Of a stretch of 64,000 bases of DNA, positions 19,762 to 27,426 are shown piece after piece. Under the pieces are notes generated by a model. That model saw only the letters and a program-made list of their open reading frames with translations. It made no database searches and was not told the DNA's origin. A program made the translations under genes and the position numbers. The stretch is taken from positions 372,001 to 436,000 of the forward strand of contig NZ_JAIOUO010000002.1 of assembly GCF_019931195.1 (NCBI RefSeq), in the 5' to 3' direction. The stretch comes from Marinobacter sp. F4216. Its GTDB lineage: Bacteria; Pseudomonadota; Gammaproteobacteria; Pseudomonadales; Oleiphilaceae. How positions within the stretch are numbered: the first letter of the stretch is position 1; every line of letters begins with the position of its first letter.

Positions 19762-21108
19762 TCAAACCTTCTCTCTTCTCATTCGTTTAAAACGCTGATT
19801 GAAGGTGGGCTCGTCGGTGATGATGATCTTCCCGGGCACCTTGTAGGGCGCCAGCTTGTCTTTGCAGTGCTGGAACACACGCTTCTTGAGTTCCCGGAGC
19901 GCTATCTCTTCGGCAAGCTCTAACTTCGCACAAACCACTTTGCCGGTAATTGGGTGATCGATTCCGTAGACTACGACATCGTTCACTCCGGGAATATCGA
20001 GTAAGACGCTCTCCACCTCAGCCGGAAAGACTTTTAAACCTCCCACGTTGATGATTTCACTGGCGCGGCCCAGTATGCGGATCCATTCACCGTCCTGTTC
20101 CACAAGATCACCGGTATCGAGGTAGCCATCTCCATCAAAAGGGCTGGGTGCATTGAGGTAGCCCAGCATTCCGGATTCCGCCTTAATCCGGAGCGTTCCG
20201 TTGACAATTTTTGTTTTGAACTCGTCGCCACCGACTTTCATCCAGATTGAATTCGATGATCGGGATTTGGAACGAAGAATGCCGACCTCGGATAAGCCGT
20301 AGGTTTGCTGCAGCGTCGCCCCCGGAAGAACCTCTCCCAGTTTAACGAGTGTGCTCTCCTGCATGGGCTCAGTGCCGTAGGTGATAAGCTTTAGTGACGA
20401 CAGGTCAAAGCGCTCGTAGGCTTTGGACAGCAACAAGAGATTTAGGAACGTCGGCGAGGTGGGCAAAACTTCTGCACGGAACTGCTCCACGGCCTGGCAG
20501 ACCTTATCCGGTGTGCGGGCGTCCGAAACGATGGTCGTACCCTTGTTCGCCAGGGAATACAGCAGTGAGTTCACACCACCGATATGATCCAGTTGCAGAA
20601 AGATGAGCATCCGCATGGCTTTTCTAGGCTGCCTGAACTTGAGCATCAGCTTTTCCAGGTTCTGGACAATCGCTTTGCTTTTACCGGTGGAGCCCGAGGA
20701 GAAAAGCACCAGCCCAGGTTGTCTGGCCTCTCGAAGCTGGGCATAGATTGGATGGCCGGCTGTGCGTCCAGTGACCGTTAATTCAAGAGTTTCGTCATTC
20801 ACCGCAACATCGTATTCAGTCTCACCGATGTCTCGGAACTCGGAAAACTGCTTTTGGGAATCTTGCGACAGCGGGATGACAATGCACCGCTTTTTCGCCA
20901 ATGCCATAAACAAGGCGATAGCACCGGGGGAATAGTCGCCACTGAAGGACACGACAGAGCCTTCGGCTATACGGTGGTTGTCCAGCCATTCTTCATAAGT
21001 GCTTATCAAGCGGATTAATTCAGCAAAGGTCACCGAAAACTCAGAAGACACCACTGCTTCGTGTTCCGGAGACGCTTGCAAGCACTCCATGAAAAAATCG
21101 ATCATCAT
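19762..21108 (-). CDS. AMP-forming acyl ligase (ANL superfamily adenylating enzyme)
   Basis: It activates a carboxylic acid as the acyl-adenylate and loads it on a thiol. Motifs are LFSSGSTGKSKA (P-loop), QTYGLSEVG, YLDTGD, GRASEIINVGGLKVFPAEVE (hinge and A8), and a C-terminal RFKRMRR with the A10-type Lys. At 448 residues it is about 70-100 shorter than common acyl-CoA synthetases. With an ACP two genes upstream, the thiol is probably that carrier rather than free CoA. Its start overlaps the reductase stop (ATGATGA). The substrate acid cannot be read from the sequence. Confidence 0.88.
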   Translation of the reverse strand: MMIDFFMECLQASPEHEAVVSSEFSVTFAELIRLISTYEEWLDNHRIAEGSVVSFSGDYSPGAIALFMALAKKRCIVIPLSQDSQKQFSEFRDIGETEYDVAVNDETLELTVTGRTAGHPIYAQLREARQPGLVLFSSGSTGKSKAIVQNLEKLMLKFRQPRKAMRMLIFLQLDHIGGVNSLLYSLANKGTTIVSDARTPDKVCQAVEQFRAEVLPTSPTFLNLLLLSKAYERFDLSSLKLITYGTEPMQESTLVKLGEVLPGATLQQTYGLSEVGILRSKSRSSNSIWMKVGGDEFKTKIVNGTLRIKAESGMLGYLNAPSPFDGDGYLDTGDLVEQDGEWIRILGRASEIINVGGLKVFPAEVESVLLDIPGVNDVVVYGIDHPITGKVVCAKLELAEEIALRELKKRVFQHCKDKLAPYKVPGKIIITDEPTFNQRFKRMRREKV

Positions 21109-21806
21109 GATACGCCACCTAAATACAAAACCTGGCCTGTGATGAAATCACTGCCCGGTTGCAAGTAGAAATCAATTACATTAATGACATCACCAGGGGT
21201 CGCCATCTTTTTTATTGCCTGACGCTGCACAAGCTCCTGAATCTTGCTGGCGGGTACCCCTTTAATCAGTGAAGTATCAATGGGAGAGGGGCCAATAGCA
21301 TTACAGGTGATGCCAAAGTTGCCATACTCCTTGGCAATTACTTTTGTGAGTGTTTCAACAGCGCTTTTGCTGGCGGCGTAAATGGATTCACCTTCCAACT
21401 GCAGGGGGACCGCGACGGTCGTAAAGTTGATGATTCGACCATGGTCAGATTTTCTGAGCATGCCCAGCGCCTTTTGACTGCACAGATAGGTGCCCTGGAC
21501 ATTAATATTGAAGACTTGCTGATAGGTGGCGGGGGGCGTTAACGCGAAGGCATTCATGCTGGCAATGCCTGCATTATTGATCAGTGCATCCAGGGATCTG
21601 GTTGCGCGACGTAACTCGAAAAAGAAGGTCTTAATGGACTCATCAGAGCCAATATCCACCGAAAAGTGGTGATAGTTCTCATGGCTTAAATCGGACTGAC
21701 CACGGGAGCAGCCATAAACCACATCGCCCTTTGCCAGCAGATGCTCAGTGATAGCGCGCCCTAATCCACGGCTGGCACCGGTGACCAGTATTCTGCGAGC
21801 CCCCAT
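21105..21806 (-). CDS. Short-chain dehydrogenase/reductase (FabG-like)
   Basis: NAD(P)-dependent reductase of 233 residues. The cofactor loop TGASRGLGR, NNAG and the active-site YAASK are present. The residue 13 positions before the Tyr, normally the catalytic Ser, is Thr (INFTTVAVPLQ). The C-terminus GSDFITGQVLYLGGV is typical of FabG-type enzymes. It overlaps the ACP gene by TGATG and the ligase by ATGA. I infer that it reduces a 3-oxoacyl group on the ACP to a 3-hydroxyacyl group, as in pathways for hydroxyacylated sugars. Confidence 0.88.
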   Translation of the reverse strand: MGARRILVTGASRGLGRAITEHLLAKGDVVYGCSRGQSDLSHENYHHFSVDIGSDESIKTFFFELRRATRSLDALINNAGIASMNAFALTPPATYQQVFNINVQGTYLCSQKALGMLRKSDHGRIINFTTVAVPLQLEGESIYAASKSAVETLTKVIAKEYGNFGITCNAIGPSPIDTSLIKGVPASKIQELVQRQAIKKMATPGDVINVIDFYLQPGSDFITGQVLYLGGVS

Positions 21807-22105
21807 CAGGATGCGGGCTCGTTGATCGAATCCTGGATATAATTCGTTAAGGTGGTGACCGAGCGAAAGGGGCTTTTCGACTGGGACATGGCACGTTCAT
21901 CGCTCAATGTCACTTCAATGCCCTCATCAAGGAGGGCTTCCTCGATGCTGATCAATAACCCCACCAGCTCCATAGAGTCCAGCACACCGTCATTACCAAA
22001 TAACAGGGTACTTTCAGAAATCACGATCTGACGATGATCTTCCCTTGCATGATTGGTGAGTTCCAGTGCGTCAAAAATAATCTGTTGGATATCTACACCT
22101 GGCAT
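21806..22105 (-). CDS. Acyl carrier protein
   Basis: A 99-residue acidic helical protein with the phosphopantetheine site GVLDSMELVGLL (Ser in DSM) and the ACP-like DEGIEV near helix 3. It is longer than FabF-type ACPs by about 20 residues, with a linker SDERAMSQSKSPFRS before the last helix. The ATG at 22105 is set by a strong GGAGGT 4 bases upstream; the open frame extends 12 codons further without a ribosome site. A dedicated carrier beside ligase, reductase and transferases implies a private acyl pool. Confidence 0.88.
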   Translation of the reverse strand: MPGVDIQQIIFDALELTNHAREDHRQIVISESTLLFGNDGVLDSMELVGLLISIEEALLDEGIEVTLSDERAMSQSKSPFRSVTTLTNYIQDSINEPAS

Positions 22106-22224
22106 CGCTACCTCCAATGTTGCCACTGCCGCATTACACACCCTGTAAAAACGGTATCTCTAACTTCCTTACGGCCTGTTTTTGTTTTTGAAAGGTTTTA
22201 GAGCCTTGTTGTGGGCAACTCTTC

Positions 22225-22245
22225 CCGGTACTCGTTAGCTACCGG
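22225..22245 (-). terminator. Inverted repeat after the PcRGLX-like gene
   Basis: CCGGTA and TACCGG, separated by 9 bases, lie directly beyond the stop codon of the large gene (22247) and 120 bases before the ACP start. No T run follows, so partial attenuation or RNA stabilisation is more likely than full termination. The rest of 22106-22246 shows no gene. Confidence 0.35.
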
Positions 22246-22246
22246 T

Positions 22247-24832
22247 TTATCGAAGCCTTAACTTGAGCCACCGAATCTCCCGTGTGAGCGATAAGTTTAT
22301 CAATGCCCTCAGCATATCTTTAACATAGTTCGTCATAATACGGGTAGTACTGTAAGCAGGTGGTGCACCAAAATCATGTGTTTGAAACGCCACCTGCGAA
22401 CGAGGTTTGTCTTTGAACTTCTGCTGGACACCATCATTTTGCATCATCAATGCGAGCAACCGTGTGTACTGTGCCTCATCAGAACCGGTCAAATGCTCTT
22501 TCACATAACAATAAAACTCATCCGCGCGGGCCAGAAATTGAGGTTGCTCTGTTTCGGAAAAATAAAACATAAAACAGAATAGATTGGCTTTACGGATATC
22601 CTGTGCACACCATGTGTCATTCGGGAATTCCAGCTTTTCCGGTGTGTCGAGATAGTAATGCTCGTTGTCCAGCATCCAGTGTCCGTAGTGCAGCAAACAC
22701 TGCCGTGCATACCAATAATCCGGATCAATCCCACCCAAGGACTCCTTGAGAAACAGGAAGCGTGCCACTGCCTGAAGGAATACCGTGTAAAACCAACCGG
22801 TTTCGGTATCATCAAGATTTCTCAGGTTGATATCTTCAGCGGGGTGGCAGGTATGACGAATCACCCAGCCCATTTCTCGCAAAAGTCGCTGATCATTGGT
22901 CACGTCATAGCAATCGATCAGGGCGTTCAGGTAATTGCCGATGCCTCTGTCCAGCGGGTACTGGTAGCCCGGCGCCTTGACACCGATATTCGTAAAAACA
23001 TTCTTCTTGATATCTATCGTAAATAGACGAAAGGTGCGGTCCAGCAGTGAACCATTTCCGTTGTAGAACTGACGGATCCATTCGGTTAACTGAATGACCT
23101 TTTGTTTTGCTCGGTGATCTCCGAATAAAAAGTACTGGAGCGCCAGACCTGTGGTGTAACAGTGTTGCCCACCGGGACCGCCTCCACCCTGAAAGTCCTG
23201 ATACACCGCTGTATGGTATTTCGAGTAGGAACGATGGCCGGAGGTTTCAGCCGGTAAATAATGATTGGTGTGCCAGAACAGGCCGCCGTTATATTCCGCT
23301 TTGTCCTGATCAGTATCGTAGATGTCGATATCCTGAATATGCAGGTTCAGCGGTTTTACAAAATCCAGCCATTGGGGTTGCTGGTGCTGCAGGTACTGTA
23401 GCGTCATCCCCATCAACGGATCGTACTGATTGTTGTAATGGGAGATAAAATACGATTGTGGTTCCAGACCGTGGCATTCGTGGTCCGCCCACAAGTCACC
23501 AAAATGACGCCAGCCGTATTCATCCACACGCTCGCGCTTTTCATAAAAATTACTGGTCCCACTCAGGCCAGCCTGGATCAGGTCAGTCAGCGCACCTTTT
23601 TCATCCGAAAAACACAGGTGAGGCAACACCTGACACTCATTTAAGTGGCGTTGATTATAGGTAACGACCGGTTCTCCCGAACCAAGATCAGTGGCCAGAG
23701 GCGCTTCTGCCTTTTGAAAAATTCTGCCCCTTATCGACCAGGTTTTGCTTTCGCCGCCACATAGTTCTGTTCTATCGGGGAACAGATCGAAACTGAGCCC
23801 TCTTTCGGACGCGCGAATACGCGCAGGAAAGTTCTGCCAGAAATCCTTCGGTTCAAGCAAAATGATCTGGTCGTTCAATTCCAGCCGAATAACCGGCTGG
23901 GATCTGCTGCCTTGAGCCAGCTCGAGCCCATCTCGAGTCACCGTAAAACCATTGGCTTTGACGGTTGAATGCTTGTTCTCGTCCCAATGGATGGGGCTTT
24001 GCCAGTTTGCTCCTCCGCTGCCCATCTGATGCAGTTGTAACTCTCCATCTGCGGCAGGGTAGTGGAGAGGCTGATCGATGCTACCTTCCTGCGCTGAGCC
24101 GATATCCGTGCACAGAAGCTGAACGTCGGTATCCTCTGGTTCTGCTGGTGCAAGGCTCAGGCGGAAAAGATCGACAAAACGACTGCCCGCGTCCCCCAGA
24201 TCCCAGCAGCCATCCGGGTGGGCTGCCGCAGACGGGTTGTGTATTCGCACCTCCAGCTCGAATTCATGGGTCCGGTGGCAATAACCAAGTATCAACGTAA
24301 CGTTCAGTGGCTGAGAGGAACCTTCTTTATCCGTCACCGTCTGGAACACGCACTCGAACCGGGTCGTTTGCCACAGCGAGCGGCTATCTGAATCACGCTC
24401 GGTGTTCGTTACTAGCCACTGACCGTCGGTAGTGCTGCCATCGGCATCAATGCCAAAGTGCATCAACAGGCGGTCAAACAGCTGCCACGACAAGGATTCA
24501 CCATCATTCGTGGGCGAGCGGCCCGCGTTAACAAGCTCTATGGGTGATGGTTCGCCTTTTGGAGCTTGTGGGCCTTGCTGATCGGAAACGCAGAGATCAA
24601 TCGTACCGGTCTGATTTACGATCGCTTCACAAAGCATCCAGCGCAGGGAGCCGTCTGGCCAGGTCGAGAGGGGGGTGATGCTGCACTCCAGCGGCTCACC
24701 ATTCCTGATCAAATGCACGGAAGAGGGATCGAATACGCGGGAACGCGGGCATGGCAAACCAAATCTCGCTAACGATGGCAGTTCGCATGGAACAGCAGTG
24801 AGGGTAACAACGCTGGCGCAAATGTTTTTCAT
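22247..24832 (-). CDS. PcRGLX/YetA-like protein (exo-rhamnogalacturonan-lyase-like)
   Basis: A large protein of about 861 residues. The N-terminal part reads LARFGLPCPRSRVFDPSSV, then STWPDGSLRWML, which is the pattern of the PcRGLX/YetA N-terminal barrel domain. The middle and C-terminal parts (YGWRHFGDLWADHE, HYNNQYDPLMGM, DIDIYDTDQDKAEYNGGLFWHTNHY, then many W/Y-rich helices) fit a substrate-binding barrel and an alpha/alpha toroid. No convincing signal peptide is seen. The ATG at 24832 is the first in frame; a TTG at 24925 is possible, and no clear ribosome site marks either. It heads the acyl-modification operon. Lyase activity and substrate are inferred from fold resemblance only. Confidence 0.6.
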   Translation of the reverse strand: MKNICASVVTLTAVPCELPSLARFGLPCPRSRVFDPSSVHLIRNGEPLECSITPLSTWPDGSLRWMLCEAIVNQTGTIDLCVSDQQGPQAPKGEPSPIELVNAGRSPTNDGESLSWQLFDRLLMHFGIDADGSTTDGQWLVTNTERDSDSRSLWQTTRFECVFQTVTDKEGSSQPLNVTLILGYCHRTHEFELEVRIHNPSAAAHPDGCWDLGDAGSRFVDLFRLSLAPAEPEDTDVQLLCTDIGSAQEGSIDQPLHYPAADGELQLHQMGSGGANWQSPIHWDENKHSTVKANGFTVTRDGLELAQGSRSQPVIRLELNDQIILLEPKDFWQNFPARIRASERGLSFDLFPDRTELCGGESKTWSIRGRIFQKAEAPLATDLGSGEPVVTYNQRHLNECQVLPHLCFSDEKGALTDLIQAGLSGTSNFYEKRERVDEYGWRHFGDLWADHECHGLEPQSYFISHYNNQYDPLMGMTLQYLQHQQPQWLDFVKPLNLHIQDIDIYDTDQDKAEYNGGLFWHTNHYLPAETSGHRSYSKYHTAVYQDFQGGGGPGGQHCYTTGLALQYFLFGDHRAKQKVIQLTEWIRQFYNGNGSLLDRTFRLFTIDIKKNVFTNIGVKAPGYQYPLDRGIGNYLNALIDCYDVTNDQRLLREMGWVIRHTCHPAEDINLRNLDDTETGWFYTVFLQAVARFLFLKESLGGIDPDYWYARQCLLHYGHWMLDNEHYYLDTPEKLEFPNDTWCAQDIRKANLFCFMFYFSETEQPQFLARADEFYCYVKEHLTGSDEAQYTRLLALMMQNDGVQQKFKDKPRSQVAFQTHDFGAPPAYSTTRIMTNYVKDMLRALINLSLTREIRWLKLRLR

Positions 24833-25148
24833 CAGAGGGCAGACATACCGGATTTGCTGCAATGTGGACAAATTGTACCTCTCGCCATTGTCGTATGTTC
24901 GGAATGAGGGCACATTTCGGGCCAATTTGCCCGCTCTTGTTCCCAGCCTGGCGCCTCAGCCGAGCGGTATCTGCCAACGTCCGTTGATATCCGCAGGTGG
25001 AAGTTCTTGTAGTTACGCATGAATTGAACAAGGGGATGATTAAACTTTTGGATGTAAGGAGGAAGTGAAGTGAACCGCACGAGGTCTGGCCCGCGAGCTT
25101 CCAAGGTAGTCCGGTTCGGCTCTGCAACCCAAATGCCCGGCGCGAAGT
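24833..25148 (-). other. Intergenic region upstream of the acyl-modification operon
   Basis: 316 bases with no gene I can support. On the minus strand a reading frame is open through most of it (ending CPHCSKSGMSAL near 24832), but it has no ribosome site and mixed codon use. On the plus strand AAGGAGG at about 25058 precedes a GTG with only about 31 codons. The operon promoter must lie here, but no clear sigma-70 pair stands out. Confidence 0.4.
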
Positions 25149-25907
25149 TCAGAAACGAAAGTTGAATCCTGCCATGGCACCTTTGTACGTGAAGTCAGTT
25201 GTCAGGTCGTCGTCTTCGAACTCGGCTTGCTTGAACTGATAACCAAACAGAATACGATTCTGTCGGCGCTTGCCGACTGAATAGCCGATATTGGCTCGGG
25301 CGAGCCAGGTGCCTTCGGATTCCCCGAAACTGGTATCGGCCTGGGTCAGTAACGTCCAGCGTTGCGACAGATCGAACCGGTAACGAACGCCGACAAGAAA
25401 ATCGGCGTAGTCCGAATCCTGATTTTGTTCTCCGAGCACCTGTTCCCCAGCGCGGAAGCGAAATGAATCGCTGAAGCTTGTATACCGCGCACCTCCGTAA
25501 AGGTTGAGGTTGTCGCCGAAGCCCCGGGGCCACCAGGCAGCGGCAACGTCCAGGAAAATCTGCTCGCTTTCGGAATCGATGGTCAAGGCTTGCCGGGTAT
25601 TCGTTTTCGAGGTGTCCAGATACGTCAGGTCTACAAAGCCGCTCCAATGGCCGTCGCCGCCTTCCGCATGAATCATGAAGGCGGCGTCAAGGGCGTCCAC
25701 CAGGTCTCCGAAGCTGACGTTTCCGGAGCCGATGTTCGTATCCCGGAAGCTCAGGTCCACCGTGGTATCAGTCGCCCACAGGTAGGGTGTGACAGACCAG
25801 TTGAAGTCCGGGTTGCCCTGCGCTGCTACAGGTGTGCCCAGGCCTGCTAGCAGAACAGGCGTGCCCAGGGTGCAGAACGTAACAAGCCGCTTGAAACCTG
25901 CATTCAT
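25149..25907 (-). CDS. Outer-membrane beta-barrel protein of unknown function
   Basis: A 252-residue protein with a signal peptide (NAGFKRLVTFCTLGTPVLLAG, cut near VAAQG) followed by alternating amphipathic strands such as WSVTPYLWATDTTVDL, WSGFVDLTYLDTS and IFLDVAAAWWP. It ends in Phe (MAGFNFRF), the signal read by BamA. The second in-frame ATG (25907) is chosen because GGGAG sits 7 bases before it, too close to the first. It stands alone. I do not recognise a named family; it resembles small porin-like or OmpW-type barrels. Confidence 0.75.
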   Translation of the reverse strand: MNAGFKRLVTFCTLGTPVLLAGLGTPVAAQGNPDFNWSVTPYLWATDTTVDLSFRDTNIGSGNVSFGDLVDALDAAFMIHAEGGDGHWSGFVDLTYLDTSKTNTRQALTIDSESEQIFLDVAAAWWPRGFGDNLNLYGGARYTSFSDSFRFRAGEQVLGEQNQDSDYADFLVGVRYRFDLSQRWTLLTQADTSFGESEGTWLARANIGYSVGKRRQNRILFGYQFKQAEFEDDDLTTDFTYKGAMAGFNFRF

Positions 25908-26158
25908 TTCCATTCTCCCGATCTTGCTTCGCCGACGAACGAAACCGGGTCACATGCTGTACGCAAGTTGATCATCAGACGCGTCGGCCTCATCAAGAAA
26001 CTAGTTCATGATCGCAAGAGTGCCAAAGTGAAACTGGGGAGGCTGAACAATGAGGAGCAGGGGAGGCACCCGTACCGACCTGGGCTGGCTGCCCCCGGGC
26101 GTGGAAGATGTTGAGGCGGTTAAGAAAGATCACGAGAGTGGCAGGTAGAAACGCCTAA

Positions 26159-27424
26159 CTAGCCGATGCCATCTTCCTGGTTCCTTGCCTTCCAGTACCG
26201 ATGGTAAGGGTTCAATCGCGAGTAACGTATGGGGTTACCCCTTGCCTTATCTTGCCAGCGAGTATGCCAGCGCTCGGCCAGAGCCTGCCCTGACCGAATG
26301 TCCCCCTCATTTGCCAGTTGCAGAATCCGCGCTTGAACCTCGTCACGGTCAGCCAGGAGTTCCCGTTGGAAATCATCGCACAGCAAGGCGCGTCGATGGA
26401 CGGCTTCGAAGCGCAGCCAATGGCTCTGTTGTGCCTGATCTTCCTGATAGAACACTGGGGCAAGCTCAGTTTCGGAGTCAGGGAAGTCCAATGCCTGGAA
26501 CAAAGAAAGACAGGGTGCCGAGGTGCCGGTGAGCCAGAGTTGTGGTTTCCGGTTTTTTTCCAGGCAGACGATCATGGAGCCACAGGTCTGGCTCGGTCGC
26601 AGGATGGACGCTGCGTGCATGCAGATGTCCCGGTTGCTCCCCCGGGCAATCCCCCTGTCAGGGCTATGATGACTGCGCAAGTGGGTCATCACCACGGACA
26701 CGGCTTCATCCGTGGAGGATGCGTGCAATTGGTCAAGGGTGGACAGGCCCTGGGCTCGGCGCGTTGCAGCGCACCCCAAGGTGCGCATAAAGCGGGTGTC
26801 AAATCGGCTGGCGAAATCGAACAGCTCGTTTTCCGATGCCCCGCTGAGGGTGTCACTCACCCATGTGTAGTCGCCATGGAGGCTGTAGGCGTTGGAAATC
26901 GCGCCTGCCTGTTCGAGTTTGCGCGCTACCCAGTCTTTGCCGGCGGTTTCCATAATCCAGCTTTCGCTCGGGTCGGCGAGGATAAAGCTGCTGTCGTAAC
27001 GAAAGCTTTTGTCCCGGTAGCCGGTGGGGCCTCCCTGACCATGGACGGCAAGCAACTCTCCGATGCACTGAATGGCGTCTGAGGCACGGTCGCAGCGCTC
27101 CAGCGCCAGCCTCAGTAAGTCCATGCCAAGCAGAGCGGCTCCGGACTTGGCTACCTGCCGGGAAAACACAGCCTCGTTACCAATCACCAGCCCTTTGTCG
27201 TTCACGCCCATTTCAGCACCCCACATCCAGAACGGGCGGGACAGCACCAGGGCGTTTCGGTTGGGAACCTGTGGGATGTCCAGATACGTGGTGCGCAGTG
27301 TTTTTGCTGTGTCGCCGGATACCGCGGGGATAAAACTGGTGTGCTGGATTTCTCCGGGTTCACGGTCGCTGTTCTTGGCGAACATCGTCCAGTGGGCTGT
27401 TCGATAAACGAGAGTGTCGCACAT
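26159..27424 (-). CDS. Secernin-like C69-family (Ntn) hydrolase
   Basis: It starts MCDTLVYRT and continues FAKNSDREPGE, the hallmark of C69/secernin peptidases, in which Cys2 becomes the N-terminal nucleophile after Met removal. Other family pieces are GVNDKGLVIGNEAV, DSSFILADPSESWIMET and ISNAYSLHGDY. The product has 421 residues and no signal peptide, so it is cytoplasmic. It starts 2 bases after the stop of the aminotransferase-kinase fusion, so they form one transcript. Characterised C69 enzymes cleave small peptides or amides; the substrate here is unknown. I infer that it frees the amine used by the upstream enzyme, or uses its product. Confidence 0.85.
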   Translation of the reverse strand: MCDTLVYRTAHWTMFAKNSDREPGEIQHTSFIPAVSGDTAKTLRTTYLDIPQVPNRNALVLSRPFWMWGAEMGVNDKGLVIGNEAVFSRQVAKSGAALLGMDLLRLALERCDRASDAIQCIGELLAVHGQGGPTGYRDKSFRYDSSFILADPSESWIMETAGKDWVARKLEQAGAISNAYSLHGDYTWVSDTLSGASENELFDFASRFDTRFMRTLGCAATRRAQGLSTLDQLHASSTDEAVSVVMTHLRSHHSPDRGIARGSNRDICMHAASILRPSQTCGSMIVCLEKNRKPQLWLTGTSAPCLSLFQALDFPDSETELAPVFYQEDQAQQSHWLRFEAVHRRALLCDDFQRELLADRDEVQARILQLANEGDIRSGQALAERWHTRWQDKARGNPIRYSRLNPYHRYWKARNQEDGIG

Positions 27425-27426
27425 GA

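Noticed and set aside
24832-25104. Minus-strand open frame of about 90 codons ending CPHCSKSGMSAL, looking like a small zinc-ribbon protein
   Set aside because: It starts only at a TTG without a ribosome site, codon third positions show no bias, and it overlaps the upstream region of the PcRGLX-like gene. Left as intergenic.
25058-25165. Plus-strand AAGGAGG followed by a GTG and about 31 codons
   Set aside because: The peptide is basic and low in complexity, overlaps the 3' end of the outer-membrane protein gene on the other strand, and resembles nothing I know.
25960-26150. Plus-strand stretch reading KKLVHDRKSAKVKLGRLNNE and a 32-codon ATG frame nearby, possibly a gene remnant
   Set aside because: Too short, no ribosome site and no recognisable family. 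It may be chance in the promoter region of the barrel protein.
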